Positions 1 through 7,332 of a DNA stretch of 64,000 bases are shown one piece after another. Source of the DNA: Streptomyces smaragdinus. GTDB taxonomy: Bacteria > Actinomycetota > Actinomycetes > Streptomycetales > Streptomycetaceae. Below the pieces are notes generated by a model. It was not told where the DNA came from, made no database searches, and saw nothing but the letters and a program-made list of their open reading frames with translations. The stretch covers positions 434,001 to 498,000 of the forward strand of contig NZ_WEGJ01000001.1 of the NCBI RefSeq assembly GCF_009604385.1, in the 5' to 3' direction. The translations under genes were made by a program, and so were the position numbers. How positions within the stretch are numbered: position 1 is the stretch's first letter; every line of letters begins with the position of its first letter.

Positions 1-687
1 GACCGCCGGGATCGACGAGGCGCCCGGCATCGTCACGCCCAGCGCCTCGGCCGCGGCCGTCAGCGTGGACGCCGTGCCCATCGTCATGCAGTGGCCGGGC
101 GAGCGGGCCAGCCCCGCCTCCAGCTCCCCGAGCTCGCAGTCGCCGATGAGGCCGGCGCGGTGGTCGTCCCAGTACTTCCACATGTCGGTGCCCGAGCCCA
201 GCGTCTCCCCCCGCCAGTGCCCGGGCAGCATCGGCCCCGCCGGTACGAACACGGCGGGCACGTCCGCGGAGGTGGCGCCCATCAGCAGGGCGGGCGTCGT
301 CTTGTCGCAGCCGCCGAGCAGCACGGCGCCGTCCACGGGGTAGGAGCGCAGCAGCTCCTCCGTCTCCATGGCCAGCAGGTTGCGGTAGAGCATGGGGGTG
401 GGCTTCTGGAACGTCTCCGACAGGGTCGAGACGGGGAACTCCAGCGGGAAGCCGCCCGCCTGCCACACGCCGCGCTTGACGGCCTGCGCGCGTTCCCGCA
501 GATGGGAGTGGCAGGGGTTGATGTCGGACCAGGTGTTGAGGACGGCGACGACCGGCTTGCCCAGATGCTCCTCGGGGAGATAGCCGAGCTGGCGGGTGCG
601 GGCGCGGTGGCTGAAGGAGCGCAGGCCGTCGGTGCCGTACCACTGGTGGCTGCGGAGTTCGCGCTGCGGTGGGACGGCCTCGCTCAT
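1..687 (-). CDS. IlvD/Edd-family sugar-acid dehydratase (3' end outside window)
   Basis: Only the first 229 codons are present; the gene runs off the left edge. The translation opens MSEAVPPQRELRSHQWYG and carries the three cysteines expected to bind the Fe-S cluster in this family: C59 in NPCHSHL, C127 in GGCDKT and C200 in GHCMTMGTAST. The SHQWYG start and the GHCMTMGT motif resemble aldonate dehydratases (arabinonate or gluconate type) more than the branched-chain amino-acid enzyme. The family removes water from a sugar acid to give a 2-keto-3-deoxy acid in the cytoplasm. The ATG at 687 overlaps the stop of the DapA-like gene by 4 bp (ATGA), so the two are probably translationally coupled. 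Exact substrate is unknown. Confidence 0.85.
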   Translation of the reverse strand, partial: MSEAVPPQRELRSHQWYGTDGLRSFSHRARTRQLGYLPEEHLGKPVVAVLNTWSDINPCHSHLRERAQAVKRGVWQAGGFPLEFPVSTLSETFQKPTPMLYRNLLAMETEELLRSYPVDGAVLLGGCDKTTPALLMGATSADVPAVFVPAGPMLPGHWRGETLGSGTDMWKYWDDHRAGLIGDCELGELEAGLARSPGHCMTMGTASTLTAAAEALGVTMPGASSIPAV

Positions 688-1589
688 ATCACCCACCCCG
701 CGGCGATCGCGGCGATCTCCGCCCGCGCCCCCTCGGGCAGCGGGCTGCTCGGCGGGCGGACGTCCCGGCGGCACAGGCCGAGGGACGCCAGGGCCTCCTT
801 GACGACGGTCACGTTGTGCGCGGAGCCGTCGGCGGCGCGCAGCTCCTCGAAGCGCCGGATCTGCTCCCACACCTTCATGGCCGCCGGATAGTCCCCGTCC
901 CGCAGCGCCTCCAGCATCGTCAGCGAGACGGCGGGGGCGACGTTCACCAGCCCCGAGGTGAACCCGCGGGCGCCGGCGGAGAAGTAGGAGGGGGCGTACG
1001 GCTCGGCGAGTCCGGCGACCCACACGAAGCGGTCCAGGCCCGCGTCGCGGGCGAACGCCGCGAAGCGCCGGGCGTCGGGGACGGCGTACTTGACGCCGAT
1101 GACGTTCGGGCAGGCCTCCCCCAGCTCCGCCAGCCGCTCGCCGGGCAGGCGGGGGCTGCGGATGTACGGGACGACGCCGAGGTCGGGGACGGCGTCGGCG
1201 ATGCGCCGGTGGTAGTCGACCCAGCCGTCCTGGGAGATGTACGGGTGCACGGGCTGGTGGACCATCACCATCCGGGCGCCCACGGACCGCGCGTGCCGGG
1301 CGGCGTCCACGGCCGCCGGCACGTCGAGGCCGACGCCGGCCAGGAGCACGGCCACGTCGCCGGTCTCGTCGGCGGTCAGCTCCGCCACGGTGCGCCGCTC
1401 GGCCTCGGTGAGGGCGTAGAACTCGCCGGTGTTGCCGTTGGGGGTGAGGGTGCGTACGCCGCCGTCGAGCAGGCGGCGCAGCAGGGTGCGGTGGGCGGGG
1501 GCGTCGATGCCGCCGCCGGCGGTGAAGGGGGTGACGGGGATCGCCACCACCTGGGCGAGCGCGGCCCGCTGGGCCTCGAATCCGGTCAC
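684..1589 (-). CDS. DapA/DHDPS-family aldolase or dehydratase
   Basis: A 301-residue class I TIM-barrel enzyme of the dihydrodipicolinate synthase superfamily. Visible motifs are PNGNTGEF (the GxTGE substrate loop), the catalytic Tyr in VVPYIRS and the Schiff-base Lys in NVIGVKYA. The GTG start at 1589 overlaps the GntR stop by 4 bp, and the gene overlaps the downstream IlvD-like gene by 4 bp. That context points to a 2-keto-3-deoxy sugar-acid aldolase or dehydratase acting after the IlvD-like step, not to lysine synthesis. The longer open frame upstream of 1589 is the shadow of the regulator gene. Substrate is inferred from context only. Confidence 0.85.
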   Translation of the reverse strand: MTGFEAQRAALAQVVAIPVTPFTAGGGIDAPAHRTLLRRLLDGGVRTLTPNGNTGEFYALTEAERRTVAELTADETGDVAVLLAGVGLDVPAAVDAARHARSVGARMVMVHQPVHPYISQDGWVDYHRRIADAVPDLGVVPYIRSPRLPGERLAELGEACPNVIGVKYAVPDARRFAAFARDAGLDRFVWVAGLAEPYAPSYFSAGARGFTSGLVNVAPAVSLTMLEALRDGDYPAAMKVWEQIRRFEELRAADGSAHNVTVVKEALASLGLCRRDVRPPSSPLPEGARAEIAAIAAGWVI

Positions 1590-2236
1590 GCGTCGGCCTC
1601 CTGCTCGGGATAGGCGCGGCGGACGAAGTCCGCGATGTGCGTGTGCAGTGCGGCGGCGGCGCCGTCCGCGTCGCCGGCCCTGGCCAGGCGCAGGATCTCC
1701 TCGTGCTCGGCGGCCTCCTTCTCCCAGGAGGGCTGGACGGCCCAGGCCACGGCGGAGACCAGGGCCGCCTGGTCGCGGACCTCGTCGAGCATCCGGCCGA
1801 GCAGCGGGTTGCCGCACGGCAGGTACAGGGCGCGGTGGAACTCGCGGTTGGCGAGGCTGCGTTCGGCGTTGTCGTCGGCCGTGGCGGCCCGCTCCAGGGC
1901 CTCGGCCGCCTCGGTGAAGGCGGCCCGGCGGGCGATGGAGCGGCGCAGGGCCTCGGGCTCGAGCAGCAGTCGTACGTCGTAGACCTCGTGTGCCATCGCC
2001 GCGTCGACCGTACGGACGGTGACGCCCTTGTACTGGCTCATCACGACGAGACCGGTGCCGGCGAGGGTCTTCAGGGCCTCCCGCACGGGCGTCTTCGACA
2101 CCCCGAACCGGGCGGCGAGTTCGGTCTCGACGAGGGCCTGGCCCGGGACGAGTCCGCCGGTGAGGATCCCGCGCTTGATCGCCTCCAGCACGTATTCCGT
2201 GCGGGAGGGGATCGGGCTCGGTGCTGCGAAGGTCAT
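1586..2236 (-). CDS. GntR-family regulator, FadR subfamily
   Basis: A 216-residue regulator. The N-terminal winged helix spans about residues 10-75 (LVPGQALVETELAARFGVSKTPVREALKTL). An all-helical FCD-type effector domain follows, with the R-x-LLEPEA, REFHRAL and EHEEILRLARAGD segments that usually position a metal and a small acid. It is first in a three-gene operon, overlapping the DapA-like gene by 4 bp, so it probably senses a sugar acid and autoregulates the operon. An inverted repeat lies 28-51 bp upstream of the ATG. The ribosome-binding site is weak. Confidence 0.9.
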   Translation of the reverse strand: MTFAAPSPIPSRTEYVLEAIKRGILTGGLVPGQALVETELAARFGVSKTPVREALKTLAGTGLVVMSQYKGVTVRTVDAAMAHEVYDVRLLLEPEALRRSIARRAAFTEAAEALERAATADDNAERSLANREFHRALYLPCGNPLLGRMLDEVRDQAALVSAVAWAVQPSWEKEAAEHEEILRLARAGDADGAAAALHTHIADFVRRAYPEQEADA

Positions 2237-2263
2237 GGAGTCTCGGCTCTCGCGTATCGCGTC

Positions 2264-2287
2264 TCATATATGACGTACGAAATATGA
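2264..2287 (-). promoter_or_regulatory. Candidate GntR operator in the sugar-acid operon promoter
   Basis: TCATAT and ATATGA form an inverted repeat with a 12-nt centre. The 9-mer ATATGACGT also occurs twice in direct orientation, at 2268 and 2282. The AT-rich block stands out from the GC-rich surroundings and lies just upstream of the regulator start. Autoregulation is an inference. The remaining bases up to 2528 hold no gene; a CCGGGG-AAAT-CCCCGG hairpin at 2491-2506 could weakly terminate the gene ending at 2529. Confidence 0.4.
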
Positions 2288-2528
2288 CGTGGCGAAAGTA
2301 GGTCGCGGGACGTCGGACGTCAATGCTTCGCGCAGAAAAAGGTCCGCCGGTACGGGAGTTCGGCGCCTGGCCGGGCGGACATGACCCGCCCCCCGGCGCG
2401 CGGACGTCGCGACGGGGGGCGGGGTGGGGGGTGCTTTCAGGGGGTGGTGACGTGCGGGAGTTGCCGCCGGGGCGCGTGCGGTTGCCGGGGCCGGGGAAAT
2501 CCCCGGTCCGGAGCTCGCGGGAGGGGCG

Positions 2529-3281
2529 CTACGAGGCGGGCGTGAAGCCGCCCGACAGGGTGAACGGCGCGTCCTGCGCCCGTCCGGTGACGGTGTAGCG
2601 GTCGCCGGCAGCGGTGCGGCCGCCCGGCGCGTGGTTGAACTGGCCGGCGAAGACGTGGCGTCCGGCGGGCACCGTACGGCCTTCCTTCAGCGTCCAGCGG
2701 TAGACGAGGAACTCCCCGGCCTCATGCACGTCGGCCGTGAAGTCCTCCTTGTTCAGCGTGTTCCAGGCGCCGTTGGACGCGACGCCGGCGGTGCGGGCCA
2801 CCCGCAGCTCGACGGTGAGCGCGGTCAGCCGGCGGGTCACCTCGAGGGTGACGTCGTGCTGGGCCCAGTAGTCGTTGCTGTTCTGGTTCAGGGAGCCGGC
2901 CGCCGTCACCGGTGCGTCACTCGCGCCGGTGACAGGAGCCCTGGACGGGGAGTGCCCGGACTTCGGGGTGGACGGCGACGCGTCGGGTGTCCGCCCGTCG
3001 GCGGGCGGGGAGGCCGTCGTGGCCGGGGGCGGGGCGGAGGTCGCGACGGGCGGCCGGGCGGGGGCGTCGTCGCGCAGGGCGACGGCCACCGCGACGCCGG
3101 TGACGGCCACGACCGACGCGACGGCGGCCGCGGCGGCGGCGACGCGCGGCCAGCTGTGCGGGAACGGCGATCCGCCCGCCGCCCGCCGCTCCATGCCGCG
3201 TTCGACGCGCTCACGCATCCGTACGGTGTCCGGCCGGTGCGCGTCGGCGGCCCCGCGCACGGCTCGGCGCAACTCGTCCAT
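2529..3281 (-). CDS. Membrane-anchored probable anti-sigma partner
   Basis: A 250-residue protein. It has a short charged cytoplasmic N-terminus (MDELRRAVRGAADAHRPDT), one membrane segment at about residues 48-72 (Ala/Val-rich), a Pro/Ala/Ser-rich linker, and a C-terminal exported domain of about 120 residues rich in beta-like sequence (YWAQHDVTLEVTRRL onward). The ATG shares one base with the stop of the upstream ECF sigma gene (TGATG). That arrangement and topology are typical of sigma/anti-sigma pairs. There is no HxxxCxxC zinc anti-sigma motif, so the assignment rests on position and topology. It could instead be a regulated surface protein. Confidence 0.6.
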   Translation of the reverse strand: MDELRRAVRGAADAHRPDTVRMRERVERGMERRAAGGSPFPHSWPRVAAAAAAVASVVAVTGVAVAVALRDDAPARPPVATSAPPPATTASPPADGRTPDASPSTPKSGHSPSRAPVTGASDAPVTAAGSLNQNSNDYWAQHDVTLEVTRRLTALTVELRVARTAGVASNGAWNTLNKEDFTADVHEAGEFLVYRWTLKEGRTVPAGRHVFAGQFNHAPGGRTAAGDRYTVTGRAQDAPFTLSGGFTPAS

Positions 3282-3829
3282 CAGTTGCCGCCCTCCGTCG
3301 CCGCCGCCCGCAGCACACCCGGCCCCGTCCGGCCCTGCCCGAGCAGCCGCTGCAGTTCGGCCATGCCCTTGGACGTCTGGCTCTTCACCGTACCCACCGA
3401 GATCCCCAGGGCCAGCGCGGTGTCCCGCTCCGACAGGTCCAGGCCGTGCCGCAGCACCACGCACGCCCGCTTGCGGAAAGGCAGCATACGCAGCGCCCGG
3501 CGGACGTCGAGGACCGCGGCGACGTCCGGCCCGGCCGTCTCCGCGGGCTCACGGGCGGAGTACAGCGCGATCCGGCGGCGTTCGCGTACGGCGCCGCGGA
3601 TCCGGCCGCGCGCCATGTTCGCCACCACGCCGCGCGCGTACGCCAGCGGATGCTCGGCGGAACGCACCCGGTCCCAGCGGTCCCAGACGGCGAGCAGCGC
3701 GTCGGCGGCGAGATCGTCGGCGGCCTCGCGTTCACCGGTGAGCATGTGCGCGAACCGGGCGAGCTCGACGTGGTGCGCCTCGAAGAACGCATGGAACTCC
3801 GCGGCAGAATCACCGGCGGCTGTGCCCAC
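3281..3829 (-). CDS. ECF RNA polymerase sigma factor (SigE-like)
   Basis: A 182-residue sigma factor with region 2 (FHAFFEAHHVELARFAHML, then DDLAADALLAVWDRWDRV) and region 4 (ALRMLPFRKRACVVLRHGL, then ALGISVGTVKSQTSKGMAEL), the usual ECF layout for promoter recognition. The GTG at 3829 is chosen because AAGGAGG lies about 8 nt upstream; the GTG at 3847 would place that Shine-Dalgarno inside the gene. It is transcribed with the membrane protein at 2529-3281. The regulated genes are unknown. Confidence 0.9.
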   Translation of the reverse strand: MGTAAGDSAAEFHAFFEAHHVELARFAHMLTGEREAADDLAADALLAVWDRWDRVRSAEHPLAYARGVVANMARGRIRGAVRERRRIALYSAREPAETAGPDVAAVLDVRRALRMLPFRKRACVVLRHGLDLSERDTALALGISVGTVKSQTSKGMAELQRLLGQGRTGPGVLRAAATEGGN

Positions 3830-4131
3830 GGGCAGGCCTCCTTCCACGCTCTACGCTCCACCAGTCTCACCCCGCGACGGATTCCGCTCAATGCTCCACC
3901 GGCCGTGCCGGGTTGACGGCGGGGCGGTGAGCATAGCAATCGATCTGCCCTGGCAGGAGACCCGCGTCGGCCACTCGTCGGTGGCCGGTGGACACGGAAT
4001 CGCCCCCTTCACGTCCGTGCTCCGTAACAGATCGTCAGTAAGGGGTGCGCGGGCGGCGGCGCGGACCACACAATCCAACGCGTGATCGCGTGCCCGCAGC
4101 GGGCCGCGACCGGCACACAACGGGGGATTCC
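3830..4131. other. Intergenic region between divergent sigma-factor and DUF4232 genes
   Basis: About 300 bases without a supportable gene. It must hold the promoters of the leftward ECF sigma gene and the rightward lipoprotein gene. I see no clear inverted repeat or confident -35/-10 pair. Short open frames here lack ribosome-binding sites. Confidence 0.5.
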
Positions 4132-4779
4132 GTGAACGCTCCTGCCCGCCCGCCCCGCCGCGGCGTCACCTCCGCCCTCCTCGCCGCCGCCGCGGTCACC
4201 GCGGTGCTCGCGACGTCGGCCTGCGAAACGTCCGGGAACGACGGCGCCGCCGCCGAGTCGAGTGCCCCGGCGGCGGACAAGCCGGCCGGGCAGGACCCGG
4301 CGGACGACAGCACCGCCGGCGACAGCGGCGAGATCCAGACCTGTGCGCCGGCCTCGCTCAAGGTCACCGTCACGAAGCCGGACCTCCCGGGCCTGGACGC
4401 CGAGCGGCACTTCCTCGTCACGGTACGCAACAACGGCGACGCCACGTGCACGGTCTGGAGCTACCCGTACATCAAGTTCGACGGCGCGCGCCGGCCGATC
4501 GCGGTGATCGACGAGACCTCCGGGGACCCCGTCGACCTCGCCCCCGGCGGACAGGCGTACGCCGGGCTGCAGTCCATGGGCGGCGGCATGGACACCATGG
4601 ACACCAACGGCATCCCGGTCGACTTCATGAGCGAGTACGGCGGCGAGACCGAGAGCAAGCCGCTCGGTGAGCCGGCCGGGGTTTCCATGCCGGACACGAC
4701 GCCGTTCGACGACGGCGCCCGCGTCACGTACTGGACCGGCGCGACGGGTTCCGCGCTGGACCCCCTGAAGAACCTCTGA
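4132..4779 (+). CDS. Secreted lipoprotein, DUF4232-like
   Basis: A 215-residue predicted lipoprotein. The signal peptide contains an Ala/Leu/Val core and the lipobox LATSAC, so the mature protein would start at that Cys and be anchored outside the membrane. An acidic, Ala-rich linker precedes a single globular domain beginning IQTCAPASLKVTV, with the NNGDATCTVWSYPYI segment typical of streptomycete DUF4232 proteins. Two cysteines (TCAP and ATCTV) probably form a disulfide. The GTG at 4132 is used because the signal peptide starts there. Function is unknown. Confidence 0.75.
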   Translation: MNAPARPPRRGVTSALLAAAAVTAVLATSACETSGNDGAAAESSAPAADKPAGQDPADDSTAGDSGEIQTCAPASLKVTVTKPDLPGLDAERHFLVTVRNNGDATCTVWSYPYIKFDGARRPIAVIDETSGDPVDLAPGGQAYAGLQSMGGGMDTMDTNGIPVDFMSEYGGETESKPLGEPAGVSMPDTTPFDDGARVTYWTGATGSALDPLKNL

Positions 4780-4792
4780 CACGACCGGACTC

Positions 4793-4826
4793 CGGCGGGG
4801 GTGCCCCGCAAAGGGCACCCCCGCCG
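4793..4826. terminator. Bidirectional hairpin terminator
   Basis: Perfect 14-bp arms (CGGCGGGGGTGCCC and GGGCACCCCCGCCG) around a 6-nt loop. It lies between the convergent lipoprotein gene and the EF-G paralogue and is followed on the + strand by TTCT. It fits the U-poor hairpin terminators common in Streptomyces. Confidence 0.8.
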
Positions 4827-4837
4827 TTCTCATGGCC

Positions 4838-6844
4838 TCAGCCCGCCACGCCCACCGGCGCCGGGGCGTACCCCAGCGGGCGGGTGGTGAACGTGCCCCG
4901 GCCCTGCGTGCGGCTGCGCAGCCGTGAGGCGTAGCCGAAGAGCTCCGCCAGCGGCACGGTGGCCGTGAGGACGCCCGTCCCGCCGCGCGCCGTCGAGTCG
5001 GTGACCCGCCCGCGCCGCGCCGCGAGATCGCCGAGCACGCCGCCGACGGCGTCCTCGGGCACCGTGGCGACCAGTTCGACGACCGGCTCCAGCAGCGCCA
5101 TGTCCGCCGTGCGCAGCGCCTGCTGGAGCGCGAAGCGCGCCGCCGTACGGAAGGCGAGCTCCGAGGAGTCCTTCACGTGTGTCTGGCCGTCGGTCAGCCT
5201 GACCCGCAGCCCGGTCACCGGATGGCCGCCGAGGGGACCCTCGGCCAGCGCGTCCCGGCAGCCGGCCTCGACCGCGCGCACGTACTCCTGCGGCACCCGG
5301 CCGCCCGTGACGGCCGACTCGAACACGAAGCCGTCGTCGTGTGCCTCCACGTCGATGACCACGTGCGCGAACTGCCCCGCGCCTCCGTCCTGCTTGACGT
5401 GCCGGTAGACCAGCCCGGTCACCCCGCGGACGACGGTCTCGCGGTACGAGACCTGCGGCCGTCCGACCGTGGCCTCGATGCCGTGGTCGCGGCGTACCTT
5501 CTCCACCGCCACCTCCAGATGCAGCTCACCCATGCCGGACAGCAGCGTCTGCCCGGTCTCCGGATCGGTCCGGACCGTCAGGGACGGGTCCTCCTCCACC
5601 ATCCGGGCCAGCGCGGTGGCCAGCCGGTCGGTGTCGAGGCTGCGGCGGGCCTCGACGGCCACCGAGACGACCGGCTCCGCCGTGGTGGGCGGTTCCAGCG
5701 TCAGCGGCGCGGCGGGGTCGCTCAGGGTCGCCCCGGCGCGGGCCTTCTTCAGCCCGACCACGGCGACGATGTCGCCTGCCACCGCCCGGTCCACCTCCGC
5801 GTACCGGTCGGCCTGCAGCCGCAGGATCCGTCCGACGCGCTCGGTGCGGCCGGCGCCCGTGTCGAGCACGGTGTCGCCGCGCCGGATGGTCCCGGCGTAG
5901 ACGCGCAGGCTCGTCAGCCGCCCGGTGGAGGTCGAGTTGACCTTGAACACCAGGCCCGCGAACGGCTCCGCCGGATCGGCGGCCGTCCGCCCCTCGACCG
6001 CCGGTACGTCCAGCGGGGAGGGGAGGTAGGAGACCACCGCGTCCAGCAGCGGCTCGACGCCCCGGTCCCGGTAGGCCGACCCGCACAGCACGACGAGGCC
6101 CTCCCCGCCGAGCGTCAGCTCACGCAGCGCGGCGGCGAGCGTCGCACCGCCGATCGTGCCCTCGGCACAGAACTCCTCCAGCGCGCCGGCGTGCAGTTCG
6201 GCCACGGCCTCCTCGAGCAGCCTGCGTCTGCGGACCGCCTCGGCGGCCAGGTCGTCCGGTACGGGACCGTCCGTCATCCGGTCGCCCTGCCACGTACGGG
6301 CGCGCAGGTCGAGCAGGTCCACGACGCCGGTGAAGCCGTCCTCGCGTCCGATCGGCAGCTGTACGACCAGGGGCGCCGGATGCAGCCGGTTGCGGATGGA
6401 GTCGACCGCGGTGTCGAGGTCGGCGCCCGCGCGGTCCATCTTGTTGACGAACGCGATGCGCGGCACGCCGTGCCGGTCCGCCTGCCGCCACACCGACTCA
6501 CTCTGCGGCTCCACGCCGGCCACCGCGTCGAACACGGCGACCGCGCCGTCGAGGACGCGCAGGGAGCGTTCGACCTCGTCGGCGAAGTCGACGTGGCCGG
6601 GTGTGTCGATCAGGTTGATACGGTGCTCGTCCCAGACGCAGCTGACGGCGGCGGCGAAGATGGTGATGCCGCGGTCGCGCTCCTGGGAGTCGAAGTCGGT
6701 GACGGTCGTGCCCTCGTGGACCTCGCCGCGCTTGTGGGTGGCGCCGGTCAGATACAGGAACCGCTCGGTGACGGTGGTCTTGCCGGCGTCGACGTGGGCG
6801 AGGATGCCGATGTTGCGGACGAGGCTGAGGTTCGTGGTACGCAC
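4838..6844 (-). CDS. Elongation factor G paralogue (translational GTPase)
   Basis: A 668-residue translational GTPase with all G motifs: AHVDAGKT (G1, about residues 16-23), RGITI (G2), DTPGHVD (G3), NKMD (G4) and CGSA (G5). EF-G domains II-V follow, including [10 protein letters not shown] and SYRETV. It is about 30-40 residues shorter than housekeeping EF-G and is not in an rpsL-rpsG-fusA-tuf operon, so it is a second copy. The family moves tRNA-mRNA on the ribosome; paralogues can serve recycling or stress roles. The GTG at 6844 directly precedes [14 protein letters not shown] and has GAAAGG upstream. A long leader with an upstream peptide precedes it. OtrA/TetM-type ribosomal protection is less likely, because the sequence is closer to EF-G proper. 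Confidence 0.85.
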   Translation of the reverse strand: MRTTNLSLVRNIGILAHVDAGKTTVTERFLYLTGATHKRGEVHEGTTVTDFDSQERDRGITIFAAAVSCVWDEHRINLIDTPGHVDFADEVERSLRVLDGAVAVFDAVAGVEPQSESVWRQADRHGVPRIAFVNKMDRAGADLDTAVDSIRNRLHPAPLVVQLPIGREDGFTGVVDLLDLRARTWQGDRMTDGPVPDDLAAEAVRRRRLLEEAVAELHAGALEEFCAEGTIGGATLAAALRELTLGGEGLVVLCGSAYRDRGVEPLLDAVVSYLPSPLDVPAVEGRTAADPAEPFAGLVFKVNSTSTGRLTSLRVYAGTIRRGDTVLDTGAGRTERVGRILRLQADRYAEVDRAVAGDIVAVVGLKKARAGATLSDPAAPLTLEPPTTAEPVVSVAVEARRSLDTDRLATALARMVEEDPSLTVRTDPETGQTLLSGMGELHLEVAVEKVRRDHGIEATVGRPQVSYRETVVRGVTGLVYRHVKQDGGAGQFAHVVIDVEAHDDGFVFESAVTGGRVPQEYVRAVEAGCRDALAEGPLGGHPVTGLRVRLTDGQTHVKDSSELAFRTAARFALQQALRTADMALLEPVVELVATVPEDAVGGVLGDLAARRGRVTDSTARGGTGVLTATVPLAELFGYASRLRSRTQGRGTFTTRPLGYAPAPVGVAG

Positions 6845-7000
6845 GGCCCGGGGCCTTTCGTGAGCTGCGGGAACACAGGGGCGGGCGCGATTACGTGACG
6901 AGGCACCGCCCGCGGGCATCGCGGGCGTCAGGAATCTCCGACGAGAGCGGAAGGGCGCGTCAGAAGGTCGTCACAGCGTCCAGCGGCGGCCGCGCGGCCG
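6845..7000 (-). promoter_or_regulatory. Structured leader of the EF-G paralogue, candidate attenuator
   Basis: Non-coding part of the transcript between the leader-peptide stop and the EF-G-like start. The base right after the leader TGA begins a perfect 14-nt palindrome (CGGCCGCGCGGCCG, 6987-7000). A second hairpin lies at 6907-6927, with 7-bp arms CGCCCGC/GCGGGCG and a 7-nt loop. A ribosome stalled on, or released from, the upstream peptide could alter folding here. The attenuation role is an inference. Confidence 0.45.
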
Positions 7001-7078
7001 TCACCGGGAGGACGGAGAAATCAGGATCACGTCGAACCGGGTGCGGGGGACGGCGACGACGGCGGTACGGTCACGCAC
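7001..7078 (-). CDS. 25-residue leader peptide upstream of EF-G paralogue
   Basis: A 25-codon open frame starts GTG at 7078 with the Shine-Dalgarno GGGGAG 7 nt upstream, spacing as good as any real gene here. The peptide starts VRDRTAVVAV, continues PRTRFDVILI and ends SPSSR before TGA. It lies wholly within the EF-G paralogue leader, about 55 nt from the inferred transcription start. Placement before a ribosome-associated gene, with a GC-rich palindrome at the stop codon, suggests a regulatory uORF that reads ribosome speed. No homologue is recalled with certainty. Confidence 0.55.
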   Translation of the reverse strand: MRDRTAVVAVPRTRFDVILISPSSR

Positions 7079-7138
7079 GGCCGGTCTCCCCTCACTCGTC
7101 GAAAAGGCACGCGGCGGTCGTCCGCTGCGTGCGAGCCG

Positions 7139-7178
7139 AGTGTAGCCAGGGGTCGGGGTCATCGGGCAAGCGATTTAC
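7139..7178 (-). promoter_or_regulatory. Candidate WblC/WhiB7-type promoter
   Basis: Reading leftward: GTAAAT, three bases, TTGCCC (7169-7164), 19 bases, TACACT (7144-7139). An AT-rich tract 3 bp before the -35 is the known signature of promoters driven by the primary sigma factor with WhiB7/WblC, which respond to ribosome-targeting antibiotics. The 19-nt spacer is slightly long. The inferred start near 7132 gives a ~290-nt leader. Confidence 0.45.
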
Positions 7179-7332
7179 GGCAGTTGCCGACGGCCCGCAA
7201 CAACGCGCGCGACTTACGCAAGATTTCGGCATCCCGAAGAAAATCATTGGCAGCTCCTCTTGTGGGCGGGGTCCGGCCGCCCTACTGTCGGCTCGCTCTC
7301 ACCTCAACTCCGCCCAGAGAATCGAGTCCTGG

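Noticed and set aside
4838..6844. Tetracycline ribosomal protection protein (OtrA/TetM class)
   Set aside because: Domains and motifs follow EF-G proper; no tetracycline-specific loop can be claimed from sequence alone.
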